From Candidatus Sumerlaeota bacterium (GTDB lineage Bacteria > Sumerlaeota > Sumerlaeia > MWCT01), in NCBI GenBank assembly GCA_026398545.1, contig JAPLSR010000085.1, positions 1-7,289 of the forward strand: a DNA stretch of 7,289 nt. Direction: 5' to 3'. Of the stretch, positions 6,482 to 7,289 are shown piece after piece. The position numbers and the translations under genes were made by a program. The number at the start of each line of letters is the position of its first letter. Position 1 is the first letter of the stretch. The notes under the pieces were generated by a model. The model worked only from the letters and a program-made list of their open reading frames with translations, was not told where the DNA came from and did not search any database.

Positions 6482-7289
6482 CTATTTAACATACGGCTGG
6501 TGGGATTGATTAGGCAAGTCCGATTTTTGTTCAAGATACGCGCGTGTGAGAGAATCCGTCTTCACGGGGGGGTGTTCATCGATTAGGCGCCCAAACACCA
6601 TGCGTCCCGCGGAGGTCTGAAGGATGCTGGTGATTGTGATAGTAACATCCTGGCCGATGAGACGCTTTGCCTCGTCCACAACCACCATGGTTCCGTCCTC
6701 AAGATAACCAACGCCCTGGTGTGACTCCTTGCCAAGGCGAATAAGGCGGATGATGATTTCATCACCGACGAAGAACGAAGGTTTCAGCGCCTGTGCAAGG
6801 TCGTTGATATTCAGCACCGTGATTTGATGGAGGGTGGCGATCTTGTTCAGATTGTAATCATTAGTGAGGAGGTCGGCGCCGAGGTCTTTTGCGAGCTGGA
6901 TGAGTTTATGGTCGACATCCTTGAGGTCCTCGTAATCCTTTTCCCAGATCTGCAGGTTGGGGTTAACCTCACGGAGCTGTTCCAGATTTTCAAGTCCGCG
7001 ACGCCCCCTGGAGCGCTTTTGCGGGTCGGTGGAATCTGCAATGGTCTGCAGTTCATTCAAAACGAACTCCGGCACGATAATCTCCCCCCGGAGAAAATGT
7101 GTGGCATACAGGTCATGGATGCGTCCGTCTATGATGACGTTTGTATCTACAATGCAGGTGTTTTCCTTGGGGTTGGAGATGATGAATTTCAGACGGGAGA
7201 GGGTAAAACGGTTTTCATGCTTCAGCGCCAGTATGATGCCGAAATATCCGAGGATAAGGTTGCAGACGAGGCGGGGATGTATCTTTGCG
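6482..7289 (-). CDS. PIN/TRAM domain membrane protein, YacL-like (N-terminus beyond window)
   Basis: The frame is open to the right edge, giving 268 visible residues, and ends with TAG at 6482-6484. It begins within or after the last membrane helix (about residues 10-22, NLILGYFGIILAL). The PIN nuclease-type domain follows, with its acidic residues D48 (in VDTNVIIDGRI), E79 (VLNELQTIADS), D126 (DVDHKL) and D144 (TNDYNLNKIA). Segment KRSRGRRGLE (about 91-100) is typical of this subfamily. A TRAM-type RNA-binding region follows at about 170-236 (FFVGDEIII, GVGYLEDGTMVVVDEA, LQTSAGRMVFG), then a polar tail. Family members usually have around four N-terminal membrane helices, mostly outside this window. 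The conserved neighbourhood PIN/TRAM-ispD-ispF is seen in many bacteria, notably Firmicutes. The function is presumed RNA-related but not established. A shorter product starting at the GTG at 7075 would lose part of the PIN domain and is not credible. Confidence 0.93.
   Translation of the reverse strand, partial: AKIHPRLVCNLILGYFGIILALKHENRFTLSRLKFIISNPKENTCIVDTNVIIDGRIHDLYATHFLRGEIIVPEFVLNELQTIADSTDPQKRSRGRRGLENLEQLREVNPNLQIWEKDYEDLKDVDHKLIQLAKDLGADLLTNDYNLNKIATLHQITVLNINDLAQALKPSFFVGDEIIIRLIRLGKESHQGVGYLEDGTMVVVDEAKRLIGQDVTITITSILQTSAGRMVFGRLIDEHPPVKTDSLTRAYLEQKSDLPNQSHQPYVK

Noticed and set aside
1..7289. Apparent shortage of TCGA sites (about 11 counted by eye), which would suit selection by a TaqI-type system.
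   Set aside because: ACGT, a comparable palindrome, is about equally rare by eye (about 10), so the low count is not specific to TCGA. A genome-scale test with a Markov background is needed.

Overview
The window reads as a chromosomal stretch from a Gram-negative-type bacterium of moderate GC. The evidence is the MEP-pathway enzymes IspD and IspF, a ZapA-type division protein, an RseC-type membrane protein and a secreted protein with a signal peptide. I cannot name the phylum from the sequence. The short-period intergenic repeats and the lack of close recognisable relatives for two proteins would fit an environmental or uncultured lineage, but that is inference.

Layout. The left edge holds the C-terminal end of a plus-strand flippase-like membrane protein (UPF0104/YbhN family). 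Everything else is on the minus strand. Transcription of the first block starts beyond the right edge and runs leftwards: a membrane-anchored PIN/TRAM protein (YacL-like, N-terminus cut off), ispD, ispF, a short coiled-coil gene, zapA, and an adenine-N6 DNA methyltransferase closely resembling M.TaqI. Genes in this block overlap or lie within about 70 bases of each other, so they probably form one operon. A 165-base AT-rich gap separates it from a second minus-strand block: an HD-domain phosphohydrolase, an rseC-like gene, and a 450-residue exported protein that I do not recognise.

How the genes fit together. PIN/TRAM-ispD-ispF is a familiar neighbourhood: consecutive-type steps of isoprenoid precursor synthesis beside a putative RNA-binding PIN protein. 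The coiled-coil gene directly upstream of zapA matches the common arrangement of a ZapB-like (TIGR02449-type) partner next to zapA, so the operon joins isoprenoid supply to Z-ring assembly. The methyltransferase is the outsider. It has no recognisable restriction partner in the window and follows zapA by 33 bases, so it would be expressed with housekeeping genes.

Non-coding structure. Between the convergent flippase and the exported-protein gene lies a segment built from 8-base periodic repeats in opposing orientations. At the end of the rseC-like gene, an inverted repeat encloses the stop codon and runs into a 15-base palindrome. I saw no rRNA, tRNA, insertion sequence or CRISPR array. No wholly new multi-gene system is evident. 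The points most worth a second look are the TaqI-like methyltransferase in a division/isoprenoid operon, the octamer repeat segment, and the unrecognised exported protein.
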